A stretch of 64,000 nucleotides of DNA from NCBI GenBank assembly GCA_023055425.1, contig JALGPY010000003.1, positions 16,613,001 through 16,677,000 on the forward strand, given 5' to 3'. The position numbers were made by a program, and so were the translations under genes. Every line of letters begins with the position of its first letter. Within the stretch, counting starts at the first letter, position 1. The notes beneath the pieces were generated by a model. That model had not been told where the DNA came from, did not search any database, and was given only the letters and a program-made list of their open reading frames with translations. Source of the DNA: Linanthus parryae. Taxonomy: Eukaryota > Streptophyta > Magnoliopsida > Ericales > Polemoniaceae. This document shows positions 1 to 10,677 of the stretch, piece after piece.

Positions 1-1053
1 AAGCATGCATTAAAAATCATGATTCTACTCTCACGATCCTAGTTAACAATATCGAGTTACCAAACATTTATTCGACTAGGTGGATTATTCCATTTACCGA
101 CTAACTATCACGGAGTTACCACGCGAAAATTAATTAAGATTATCTTTACGTTAGCTACTCGCAAAAATAATGTGATTACAATCGTAAATAATCCATAACA
201 ATGAAAGAACACGTGAGATTAAGTTAAAACATGAATCACAATCTCAAAACATGATTTTTAGATCAAACCCTAGCTACACCAAACAAGAATTCCCAGCAAA
301 TAACGTTTAGCTACTACGATTCATACTCAAAACAACGAGTTTCATGAGTTTTAACATCAAAAACTAAGAAAAGTGAAGAGTTGAGAATCCATACGGATGA
401 TCCAAAGCTCCTAAGCTCTCCCAATAGCTCCTTCCTCTCCAAAAAGTGTTTCTAGCGTGAAAAACTACTGAAAAAGTCGACCTAGAACACTTAAATACGT
501 TTCTATAATGATATTACAAAGTTTCTGATAATTGCAAAAAGACCCCGGACGAATTTAACATTCTGGGCATTCTCTTCGTGCGAAGAGAAATTCTCTTCGT
601 GCGAAGAGATTCTTCACTCTGTCTCAACTCTTCTTGCAAAAGTCTTCCCACTTTGAGACAGCATCATACCACACGAAGACATTTGAAAATTTGGCTAAGT
701 ATTCTCTTCGTGCGAAGAACTTTTCTCTTCGTGCGAAGAGAATATGCCTTAGCTTTTTTCTGGCTCTTTTCCTTGAGTTTTCCATGCTTTCTTTGTTTCC
801 GAAGCTCGTTTCTTCACAACCTTTGATCCTCGCTTCCTATTTCCTGCCAACCATAACACGAAACACGAACCCGCGATCATATCCCAATAAAATCAACAAA
901 ATATACGAGAAACGCCCGGATTTAACGATGAACGCTCAAAAACTCAAATTTCACAATTTAGCATAAAACGCTCAAAGACGATAAAATTCTCCATGATAAG
1001 CACGCAAAACATAGCAAAAATAAGGAATAACTAACTCCAGAACGGAGTTATCA
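1..1053 (-). mobile_element. Athila-like gypsy LTR, antisense, cut by window edge
   Basis: Read on the minus strand this begins TGATAACTCC at 1053, the same start as the plus-strand LTR at 15596. It shares the same run of LTR features: paired TTCGTGCGAA-type palindromes, then stretches about gaining and losing AACTCGG/GTAGCTAA. It ends abruptly in the window edge, so it may be a solo LTR or one end of a complete element lying to the left. On the plus strand it abuts the codons for an RNase H motif (AALKYLL from 1057), so it is inserted in another gypsy element. The target duplication cannot be tested because the other end is missing. Confidence 0.8.
570..743. repeat. Two pairs of LTR palindromes (CTCTTCGTGCGAAGAG type)
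   Basis: Four near-perfect inverted repeats lie at 570-589, 591-609, 702-718 and 722-743. Each has arms such as TTCTCTTCG and CGAAGAGAA around a central TG. They are arranged as two close pairs about 110 bp apart, the same layout as the four palindromes of the LTR at 15596, whose arms differ in sequence. Confidence 0.9.
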
Positions 1054-2533
1054 CCATGCTGCACTCAAGTATCTACTCACCAAGAAGGATGCCAAGCCGA
1101 GATTGATTAGGTGGATATTGTTGATGCAAGAATTTGATATAGAGATCAAAGAAACGAAAGGGGTGGAAAATGTAGTAGCTGACCATTTATCACGTTTGGA
1201 GAATGAGAAGCATGAGGAGGTGCCAAACAGAGAAGAATTTCCAGACGAACAACTTATGGTAGTGGTCGCAGCTGTTCCTTGGTTTGCTGACTTGGGAAAT
1301 TTCAAGGCACTCAATATTATCCCCAAATACATGAATTCCCACCAAAGAAGAAATTCTTTGCAGATGCGCAGCATTATTTCTAGGATGATCCTTATCTGTT
1401 CTAGCTGGGAGCAGATAATGTATTGCGGAGGTGTGTTGCTGATCCAGACACATTAGAGATTCTTAGGTACTGCCATGAGTTAAACTGTGGAGGACACTTC
1501 GGCAAATGACGCACAGTGGCTAAGGTACTTCAGAGTGGTTTCTTTTGACCTACATTGAATAAAGATGCTAGTTTATTTGTGCAGCAGTGTGACCGGTGTC
1601 AGAGAACCGGCAATATTTCCAATCGAAATGAGGTGCCTCAGAATTTCGTGTTGGAGGTGGAGCCGTTTGATGTTTGGGGCATTGATTTCATGGGGCCATT
1701 CCCCTCTTCACTTGGTAATCTCTATATCCTGTTGGCTGTTGATTATGTGACCAAGTGGGTGGAAGCATTGGCGTGTCTCAAGAATGATGGTGCTACCGTA
1801 GAGAGGTTTGTGCATAAAAACATATTCACGCGGTTTGGGACTCCCAGGGCCATTATTAGAGATGAGGGATCACATTTCGTGAAAAAAGTCTTTGCCAATG
1901 TTTTGAGCAAGTATGGGGTGAAGACTCACAAGATATCACTAGCCTACCATCCACAGTCGAATGGGCAAGCTGAAGTATCCAACTGCGAGATCAAGGGAAT
2001 TCTGGAGAAGACAGCCAATCCGGGACGCAAATATTGGTCTCTACACTTGGATGACAGTCTATGGGCATACATGACAGCATACAAAACTCCCTTGGGCATG
2101 TCTCCCTACCAGCTAGTATTTGGGAAGTCATGTTATCTTCCGGTAGAACTTGAGCACAGATGCTAAGCTCTCAGGTGAGCGAAGGAAACAAGTGTTACTC
2201 GAACTGGAAGAATTTCGGTTGATGGCTTATGAGAGTGCAAAAATTTACAAGGAAAGGATTAATCAGTGGCACGACAAGCATATCATACCGAGGGACTTCA
2301 AGGTTGGACAGAGGGTGTTGATCTCAAATGCTAGGCTGAAGCTGTTTCCAGGAAAGTTAACATCTAGATGGAGTGGCCCATACACGATTACTGCCGTCTA
2401 TCCATGGGGGTCTCTTGAGGTGGAAGATGCAAACGAGAACATGTTCAAGGTAAATGGTCAGAGAGCAAAACCATATGTGGATGGGAATTTCACAGGAGTC
2501 ATTGAGGGGCTCTATGCAACTCCCGCTATTTGA
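1054..2533 (+). pseudogene. Athila-like gypsy pol remnant: RNase H end plus integrase
   Basis: The 5' end is cut by the antisense LTR. It opens in the middle of RNase H ([20 protein letters not shown], then [12 protein letters not shown]). The integrase follows: an HHCC zinc region (CHELNCGGHFG near 1472, CDRCQRTG near 1587), the core with D in [10 protein letters not shown] in IIRDEGSHF and E in [10 protein letters not shown], and a C-terminal part to the stop at 2531-2533. In-frame stops interrupt the zinc region (near 1380, 1401, 1507 and 1546). A deletion with frameshift near 2157 joins the core to the C-terminal part; the copy at 51016-51565 keeps the missing codons. The gag, protease and RT parts are not present in this window. 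The order RNase H-integrase and the closest motifs fit the Athila lineage. This is not a functional gene. Confidence 0.9.
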
Positions 2534-4297
2534 TTCTCTCTGAGGTAACCGGGTCGGGCCGTCGACTGTAAATTACAAGTGCTTGTTGGGAGGCAACCCA
2601 ACGTATTTTTATGCTTTAGTGTAGAGAGTGTATTTAAATACGGTTGTGTGCGTTTTTCAATAAATTTTATTATCTGAGAGGTGAGAGAGAGCGGATCTCA
2701 CATTTGAACTGAGTCTTTGCAGGATTACAGGTTAAGACGCGATTCAGACTCCCTTTCTTGATGCGCGCATACACGAGAATGCACGAGAACCGAGAAAGAC
2801 ACTTTGATGTGGAAGAAGATAAAAAGAGAAAAATTCACTCGAGGTCGAGGAGTGATACATATGCGAGCTTAACGGTGAGGTCAAGAGCTTTCCGGTGTCA
2901 TTTGAAATGCGCACATCGGAGTTCGAACTCAAAAAAAGGACATTGCACGGATAAGCGTGGCGGAATTTGAGCTAGAACGCGATGATGGCAAGGACGGAAG
3001 AATGCCCACCTTTGTTGAGAAATGTTGTTATGTAAAGATGATCCGGGGACACACGGGGGTGTTTTGGAACTCAAAACGGCAAGCCACAATGATCAAGCAA
3101 GAAATTGGAGGAGAAAAAGAGCTTGATTGCCAGAGTGTTCGTGTGAACATCATTGTTGTTCGTCTGAACAAAATTTCCCCAGTGTTGTTCTTGTGGCAAC
3201 AAAAAAAGGGTACTGAAAAAAAAGTGGGAACAACTTTGAGAACATGGTGTTCGTGCGAACAGCATTGTTGTTCGTATGAACAAAACTTTCCCAGTGTTGT
3301 TCTTGTGGGAACAAAAAAAAGGGGGCTGAAAAAAAATGGGAACAACTTTGAGAACACTGTGTTCCCGCGAGCAATATAGTGCTCGACATATGTAACACGC
3401 ATTGGCTGGGTTTAAGTGGCAAATACAATTAATACAAAGGGGCATAAAAGACTTTTTCAACAAAAAAACAAAAAACAAAAAAGAAATAACAAATCGCCCC
3501 AAAGGTGCTGTCTCACGCACGACAGTAAGAGAAGGAGACTGAAACCGACGCTTCTCTGCTAGTCCACTAGCACCGCCACCACTCTCAACGCCACCCTCCT
3601 TCACCGCCACCACTCTAACCTCGTCCGCCTTTGCTACAGCCCTCCACAATACCGTCCGACCGCCCTCCATAGCGCCGTTCGGAAAATATCGCCGTTCGCC
3701 ACAGCGCAGTCCGACCCTCTCTCCCAAAACCACCTCCGACTGAAAATCCGGCAAAATCATTGGGGGATCAGTGGGTTTTATGCGCGATTCGAAGCTTTTC
3801 ATCATTAATTCATGGTGAAATGGTTGAATTCGAAGGAATAGGGTCGATTTGGAGGATTGAAGAATCTAGGGTTCTTGGAACAAATCTGAAATTGGGCGTC
3901 TTTGGTTGAAAATCAAGCTTGGGTAAATAAGGAGATATTTACGGGGACATCGCGAGGAGCAAAATGCACCACTCAATTGCAAATTTCAGCGGAAAATTTT
4001 CGGCGACCCGAAACGGTCTATCTTGCCGAGTTTTCTGAAAATCGTGCCCGTAAGACTAGCTCCGGGAACGTAGGTACGTTCTAATCCTTCTCTTTACGTT
4101 TATTAGGCACAAATTTTCCTTAGTTGGAAAATTTTTGTTCTTAATTTGATCGATACGCAAAGGCCTCGAGAAACATGCTAGGAATTGCGCCGTGCTCTAC
4201 TTAGTACTTGTTTACGTGCTTACGTGCTTACTTTCGGTACTTACATCTTGCCACCGTGCACAAACTTTACATTTAATATCTTGCTTATTGCTTGAAC
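2534..4297 (+). other. Athila-like post-integrase untranslated region
   Basis: No credible coding sequence is present. A short stem, GTTGGGAGGCAACCCAAC at 2585-2602, sits just after the pol stop, as is common in Athila-type elements. A 112-bp tandem repeat with palindromes (3135-3358) follows, then a GC-rich stretch near 3540-3730 that reads like a 5' leader. Open frames here are short and lack recognisable domains. A possible splice donor-like GTAGGTACG lies near 4069, shortly before the third-ORF remnant at 4298, but I cannot show splicing. Confidence 0.6.
3135..3358 (+). repeat. 112-bp tandem repeat, two copies, each with two palindromes
   Basis: Unit 1 (3135-3246) and unit 2 (3247-3358) align along their length, including the shared run GAACAACTTTGAGAACA. 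Each begins with a GTGTTCGTxxGAAC palindrome followed about 20 bp later by TTGTTCGTxTGAACAA. A third, degenerate start (GTGTTCCCGCGAGCA) follows at 3359. The palindromes match the motif class of the flanking LTRs although this is internal sequence. Confidence 0.85.
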
Positions 4298-5691
4298 ATG
4301 TCTAAGAGAATGGCCGCAACCTTAGGTGACGAGGTGTTTAGGGGAGCTTGGGAGAATGACGATGATATAGAAACCGAAAAACCGCAACCAAGAGATTGAG
4401 ATAGACCCCGACCTAAATCCATAGTTAGTGGTGCCGGCCTCTCCGCCACACCCAATACTCGCCACCCCCGTTTCCTCGTAAGCCAACTTTGAAATAGGGT
4501 AGGTCGAGAAAGAAATTAAAAATAGACAATGACAAAGTGGCACCGAATAAATTCCTAGCTACCATTTTGTCAGCTTTAGAGCTCACGAAGCTTCCTTTTC
4601 CGACCGCTATTTAAAGGTCCAAGGTCAAGCCGATAAAATCTTCCCCATAGATAAAGAGAAACGCATGCCCAAATAGCTCAAAGACCTCTACAACCATGAG
4701 AACTTAGGCGCTTGGTTGGAGATAGTTGGACCTTCGAGTTCTCAGATTGCGAGGGAAATTTACGTCAATTTGAGGTATGGGGATGAGGGGGAGAGTAATG
4801 ATGACCGTCTCGTGTATTGTCGAGGTAAATGGGTGCGTATCACCCCCGAGTCCATTGCGATGCCATGAAATTCCACAGCTTGGACTTCCCCTTGGAAGGC
4901 CACACGGAATGTGCTTACCATGATATGATTAGGAGACCCGATGTGAGACTTTGGTAAATGCCTTCTGTTTTGAGAAGGGGGGCGACCCGTAGGAGAGGAG
5001 ACCCGATTTCTCCTTGTTGGGTAGTGGGTAAGAATGAGCTGTTACCCCGTGCTAGGTGGGTGTGTGAGTTGCTTGAAAACTGGGTTTTGGGCATTACGCG
5101 TAATCCTACTTACACATTCCACCTTTGTTTTATGATCATGTGCATGTGGTTGGAGAAGAGGATCGACATTCCCCAGATGATTTGGTTCAACATTATGGCA
5201 CGCAAAAACGAGAGGAACAGAATGGCCCCAAGTCACACGTGCTTGTTGACCAAGTTGGCCAGAAAAGCAGGAGTTGGGGAAGACGAGCTTGACTTAGATC
5301 TTGGGAAGGGGACGGATAGGCAGTGGTCCAAATTTGAGAAATCCCTGAAAGTGTCTTGGTCTAAAAAGGGCAAGGAGAAAGCGAGTGGTTCCGCCAGTGG
5401 GTCCGGTCAGGGCGCGGCGTCTGCTAACGACGCCCTCTTGCAGAGCATGCATCAGCTTATGATAGAGTCTAAGGCTGAGAGTGCGCGACAGTTTGCTCAT
5501 AGCCGGAGCAGTCTTAAGAGGATGGAGTGTCCATTAATACTATTGGGGGATGGCACATGTAGTTGGCCAAGGCGGCCAACGTGACCCTAGAGCCCAACCC
5601 GGAGACTGAGCAGTGGTGGTATGAGTCTAGTGACTATGAGACACCTTATCCAGCAGAGGGAGCTGCAGATCAGGAGTCCGATTCTGAGTAG
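4298..5691 (+). pseudogene. Athila-like third ORF (post-pol, env-position) remnant
   Basis: An ATG at 4298 opens MSKRMAATLGDEVF but meets stops within 40 codons. A partly open frame then reads SHEASFSDRYLKVQGQADK, LGAWLEIVGPSS, REIYVNLRYGDEGE and GKWVRITPESI (about 4580-4850). After a shift, 4958-5584 is open for 208 codons, including a Trp/Leu-rich part (RWVCELLENWVLGITRNP, then FNIMARKNERNRMAPSHTCL) and a basic, Ser/Gly-rich tail. A last frame runs from about 5580 to TAG at 5689-5691 with an acidic end. The REIYVNL/GKWVRITPESI segment resembles the putative plant transposon protein domain found in ORFs of Athila and related elements; that assignment is from memory of the family. At least one stop and two frameshifts make it non-functional. 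Confidence 0.65.
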
Positions 5692-7379
5692 ATTCACCGT
5701 CCCCCGCACTAGAAGTGCTGAGTCCTTTACTTTATCACTATTTCGTTGAGGACAACGAAGCGTTCTGGTGTGGGGGGAATTTTTAGCCTTGACTAGCCAA
5801 GTCCGTGTCTGCTTTACCCTGTTACATGTAAGATGTATGTGTCGTATGGTGAGTCGTTAGTCGTGTTTGTGTCGTGTTTATATATATTGTTCATATTGTG
5901 TTTGTGATTAGTGATGGTTGCATTTTATATTGCACGTTTAATTTATTGAGTCCACCTACCCAAACTGAGCCAGTTTCGAGTCTTCTTTCGCGTCGGCCAT
6001 TGCATATAGAGTAGAACTTGTTAACAAAAATCAACAAATCAAAAAAAAATTAAAAATTAAAAAAAAATTGAGAAAGGGCAATCAAAAGAAGCGAAAAACT
6101 AGGTAAAATCGACGAGTGTGAGAACTTTAGGCATAGGGCATGACTTACGACCGAGAGTGACAATGTGAGTTCCCCCTAGTACGTATAGAGAGACTTTCTT
6201 TACAGGAATACCTGCCTATTTCCATACGTTTACTGGATTTTCAAATTTAAAGTGTGTGACTTGTTTTCTTACAAAAGTTGAGCTAGGTGTGAGCTAAACA
6301 AGCCAAACGTTCATGTGTACGTCTTAGGTAGTCGCCAACCCGCCTCGTGGTGGCACACAGAACTGCAGTGCGAGGATGCGTATTAGAGCACCCACTTCTT
6401 GTTAGATCTCACCTTTTAAGACCACTAGAAAGCCCGGTTTGGACCTTGGTTTTATTTGCTACACTCTTAACCTGGGGAGACGATTCTTGGCCTTCATCAC
6501 AAATCATTTAGAACGAACTCTTTAGTGTGTCACGAGGGATTCGTAGTTGAGGGGGTTCGACGAGGGAGTGCTTCACTATACATTCTTATGAGTTCAATGT
6601 ATCGCATGTACTTCATTTGATATTTACGAGGGGATGCGAGGGTGAGTGAGTAGGCTTGCGCACTTCGGTGTGGCGGTGTTCCATGTCATTACACCATGGA
6701 CACAGTTGTGGAGATCCGTGAGTGCGTGACGTCTAATCCGCATAAAATGGGTTTGGTTGAGCTTAATCAATGGATCGTGCTAGGTATTGTTTCTTTTCAT
6801 CATTTCGGTGTAGGAGGAACGGTTGGATTAAGCACGAGACTTACATACATTTGATCACTTGAGAGGGGGCATGTTTACATTCTAGTGTGGGGATGTCGAC
6901 TTTTGGCTACGGACATCGAGGATGAGCTTCTGACCACTCCATCCCTACACACGTGCTTTGATTATTTGGCGGCTTTGTTTGGTAGCACTATGTACTTCAC
7001 TGAGTTAGGGAAAGACGAATTTTACTTGTCACATACATTCATCGGACCGTCTATTTCCTTCCCTTAACATATTTGCGTTGCTTAATTCTTGGAGAACCAC
7101 TCGGATATTTTTTTTTTGTTGATATTGAGAGATAAAAAAATAAGAAAAAAAAGGAAAAAAAAAAGAAAAGAGAGAAAAAAAAGGAGAGATTCATAAAGGA
7201 ATAAATTTGAGGTTATTGGAAATTGAGTAGTGGAAGGTTGCTAGTTCGTTGACGACAGTTTGCATTTTGGGCATGTATCGCCATGGTGGCCACGGAGATC
7301 GTTATTGTACAGGGGTTTGAGGGGATCGAGAGCCGGAGACGGTGAGTTTCGGGTGGCATCTTCTATCATCATGGCGAGG
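5692..7379 (+). other. Athila-like 3' untranslated region, left part
   Basis: There is no gene here. It holds a purine-rich GTGTGGGGGGA near 5770, A-rich stretches near 6040-6070 and 7120-7190, and a second GTGTGGGGATG near 6889. The region is interrupted at 7380 by the gag-only element and resumes at 15012. Confidence 0.6.
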
Positions 7380-7384
7380 GTGTG
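7380..7384. repeat. Target-site duplication GTGTG, left copy
   Basis: GTGTG directly precedes the LTR start TGTAACACCC at 7385 and is repeated at 15012-15016 directly after the other LTR end. A 5-bp duplication is normal for Ty3/gypsy integration. Confidence 0.9.
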
Positions 7385-10367
7385 TGTAACACCCCCAAAA
7401 CAACCAAGCCGGAAGCCCGAAAAGGCCGACCCGGTAGCCCAGGGATGTCACTCCGTACCCGAGATTAAACCCGGATACAAGGAGATTTTATAACAGAATA
7501 TCCAAACCAAATCCATAAAATAATTTACTAAAACTTTACAAACTTGTCTTGCCACAAACACGGGCACTATTCTAATCTAAAATTTCTAATTCTAACTGAA
7601 GAGCTAAAGTAAAACAAATGTGATCTACTAAACTTTTCCTATGTATGTCGAGTTGCGCTCCCGTTATTCCAAGCTTCCACCTAAACCTGTGGTGCAGAAA
7701 CAAAAAGAAACACCACAGTTTCCAAAGTCAGCGGAAAATACTGAGTAAGCAACACCCAAGCATGTAAATAGATTATGAAGCAGTTTAAAAACGACACATG
7801 AGTTTGAAGAGTAAAGTATTTGAGTAAGAGTATAAGTATGAAATAAGAATTCACAAATCTTTTCCTTTATGACTTCACTTGTGGGAAACATTCCCAAACT
7901 TCCTCATTTGTCCAATCGGGACTTTCAATTCTCAATCATAAAGGTCCATCATTCAGAAAACATATATTACCATGTTGACACGGGGAAGATCTACTAATAA
8001 CTGGCTACCAGACCATAAGTGTCGACACCCCCCTAAGACTTCTTGCGGCCAGAGAGGTAAGTACTGGAGCGAACTCGGGGTGGTTGCGGCCGAGCAAAAT
8101 AAAATAAAGTGGGTCGAGAGACGTAGTCCACATCGACCAAAGCTCAAAATATTGATCCCCGATACAACTATTCCACTTTACGTCTTTACGTCTTATTAAT
8201 TTATCATGTGATAGTTGTGATAGAATCACCTTTATAAAATCAGTAAACTTTCTCAAATAAACAGTTCAAGTGAATATTCCAATTTTGAGACAATAAATCA
8301 CAAAAGCAGTTTAGACACGAAAGAAGATATGGGCGCTAGGCCTGGCATGATTACTTACATAAACACATTTTGAGACGTAAAGAAATACAATAATTCGTTT
8401 TGACGCGAAAGAGATAAGCACACTAGGCTTGGCATATTTACTTACCTTGAATCTCAAGCAAAGCAAATCGCTTCCTAGTAACACTCGACGTATCCTTCGT
8501 CAACAAAATTGTCGCCTACAAATTTAATAATATCCTAATCAACGTAATGCACATGAAGTCCTATAGGTAAATGCAATCAATCCCTTACTAACTCTCCCCA
8601 ACCTTGCTAACGTGAACAACCTCTTTTATAATAAAATACGCTTTATAAAACTAACGTTTATTATTTGTAAAAACATAGCTATAGCTATATAAATATAACT
8701 TATAAGATTAAAGAAACTATTGTTTTTATTATTTAGAGTAGAGAAGCATATTATTTTACCCAAAACACTTTTAATTCAAATAGTAATTTCTCCCAACCAA
8801 ACAAGCCTTAGTAGATAATATAGGTTATAAACTAACTAACTTGTATTTAAAAGAAATAATAAATTTTATTTGAAGAAAATAACTTATTCTAATTTGTAAT
8901 AAACTTATAAGAAAAATATACTTTTATTTTTGAGTAAAGATGAGTACAAAAAGATTACCTTAAACTTGTATAAAAATAATTATCTAATTTTTTACTACTA
9001 TAAAGTATAACCCAATAATATTATTCTTCAAAAGATTAACATTTAAACAAGAAAATAAACTTCCTAAATAAATAATTCTCAAGTGTTTTAATAAGGCTTT
9101 CAAACCCTCAAAACTTCTCTTTCAAATTTTGAGTGTAGAGTAGTAAAAAAAATAGTTGCTAGCTATGAGACTCGAACCCCAAACCAACTCAATACTAACA
9201 GTCAGCTTTAACCACTGGGCCACTGCCCATCATCTTGTGTTTCTACCCAGATAATATTTTAATAACTCTAACAGTTAACTAATGTTAATAAAAAAATAAA
9301 AGAAACAAACATAACAAAAACGGGTCTGCTCTCTTCTTACCCGAACTGGGCATGAAGAAGACGACGACGATGGTGGCGACCGCCGGCGGGGACGACGCCG
9401 GTGACGGTCGACGGCGGCGGCTGGGCGGCGCACGGCGACGGGAGCGGCGGCGGGGAGCGGCAGCGCGGCGGTTGGGTCCTTTAGGCAGCCAACGGGAGAG
9501 AGAGAGAGAGAGAGATTGAGAGGGATTGAAGGAGAGATTGAGAGGTATGAATTGGTATGGGAATTTCTCTGAGATTGGGGGGTTTATATAGGCTAGAGGG
9601 TGAGAAATCCGGCGAGGATTAGGAGACCCACTTCGAAAATTTCGATTTTGAATCGGGACCAAAAATTGGCGAAATTGGGTTGCTTGATGCTAAATTATCG
9701 AGCCTTGATGAGTTTAAATCGAATAGGGAGTGATTTGGGACAAACATTAACGAATTTGGTGAAGATTTGGAGTGGTAATGGGGGTGTTTGGGTTGGAGAT
9801 GGTCTTCTTCCTCCATGGGAGAGTTTGAGGAAGAAGATGACTAAATTTTAAGGTAAAGACACTTTCACCCCCACTGGTTTAGTCATTATACAACTACTAC
9901 CCCCAAGTTCACTTAAAAGGCACATTTTAAGTTAGGAAAAACTACATAAAACCCCCTAATGATTTATAACATTAAAATTAACTTTCTAAATAGTAACAAC
10001 TACTACCCAAACTTATACTAATGTCATATTGACACCAAATAATATATTAAAATATAATAGTGGCATATTAACACTCAATACTAATAATAATATTATATTA
10101 ACACTCAATAATTTCATAAAATACCCGTTTCAACATATTAACACTTAATATTATCTAAAAATACCAGTTTCTAAATAACGGGGTATTACATCCTTCCCCA
10201 CTTAAAGAAAGCTTCGTCCTCGAAGTTGAAACCACATTCTAAACGACCCTCAACTATGAGTCTCCATTCTAGGTTATAACTAGCAAATGCAACTTAATAT
10301 CACACACGATGAGTAACATAGTATATCCATGTACTAGAATGACGTACTTAAAATCTGAAGGGTTACA
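7385..10367 (-). repeat. 3' LTR of the gag-only element
   Basis: It is 2983 bp, begins TGTAACACCC and ends GGGTTACA on the plus strand, and is nearly identical to 12029-15011. It contains an A/T-rich middle, a GC-rich block near 9350-9480, a GA microsatellite near 9492 and a tRNA-like segment at 9163-9232. At 10179-10200 it contains a second purine-tract/LTR-start-like sequence in reverse. Confidence 0.93.
9163..9232 (-). other. tRNA-like segment inside LTR (A- and B-box-like)
   Basis: Reading the minus strand, TGGCCCAGTGG resembles a pol III A box and, about 35 bp on, GGGGTTCGAGTCTC matches a B box. Spacing is that of a tRNA gene. I could not form a convincing full cloverleaf, so it is a degenerate tRNA-derived or SINE-like piece rather than a tRNA gene. 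The other LTR has it at 13806-13873 and the Tekay copy has it at 52735-52800. Confidence 0.55.
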
Positions 10368-10380
10368 TCCTTCCCCCCTT
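10368..10380 (-). other. Polypurine tract of the gag-only element
   Basis: On the minus strand AAGGGGGGAAGGA directly precedes the 3' LTR start TGTAACCC. It is the expected primer for plus-strand DNA synthesis. Confidence 0.85.
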
Positions 10381-10677
10381 GGAGAAGTGACGTCCTCGGA
10401 ACTCAAAATATCTCGTCAAAGCGGTGAGGACGCTTCTTCCTCATACCATCCCTTGCTTCAACTCGGTAACAATACTTCAATGAAAAAGAAAACTCAAATA
10501 TTATTTGATAGGCTATCACAAATAGAATTCCAAAAATTCCACTTTCCTAAAAACTTGAAGATAGGTTCTAAAATAATTTCTAATATTCGAAGAAACTAAA
10601 AGACACGAGTTTCAAAAACGCTTCCTAGGCGAGGGTGGGCGGGAAACTACTATCGTCCATGCTAATTCTTTAATCTA
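10381..10677 (-). other. Spacer of gag-only element with Tekay pol tail remnant
   Basis: About 300 bp separate the gag stop from the purine tract. The part nearest the tract (to about 10450; minus strand GAGATATTTTGAGTTCCGAG) matches the end of the Tekay chromodomain region at 56015-56045. The rest (about 10450-10677) has no match I can see elsewhere in the window. It marks where pol was lost. Confidence 0.7.

Noticed and set aside
1051..1374. Minus-strand open frames over the pol remnants
   Set aside because: They are shadows of the plus-strand RNase H/integrase and have no domains.
3135..3358. CRISPR-like array
   Set aside because: Two long tandem units without unique spacers in plant nuclear DNA; explained as a tandem duplication in a retroelement.
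3071..3805. 244-codon minus-strand frame across the tandem repeat
   Set aside because: It follows the repeat and GC-rich leader composition and has no recognisable domain; a chance frame.
4298..5691. Retroviral envelope gene
   Set aside because: Position fits, but no signal peptide, membrane segment or furin-like site is visible; better described as a plant transposon ORF of unknown role.
7972..8256. Open frames repeated in both long LTRs
   Set aside because: They are identical only because the LTRs are identical; no domain and no coding context.
9163..9232. A genuine tRNA gene in the LTR
   Set aside because: A and B boxes fit, but I could not pair acceptor and anticodon stems convincingly; kept as tRNA-like only.
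9285..9662. Arg/Pro-rich frame in the LTR GC block
   Set aside because: Frame differs between the two LTRs because of GA-run length; composition only.
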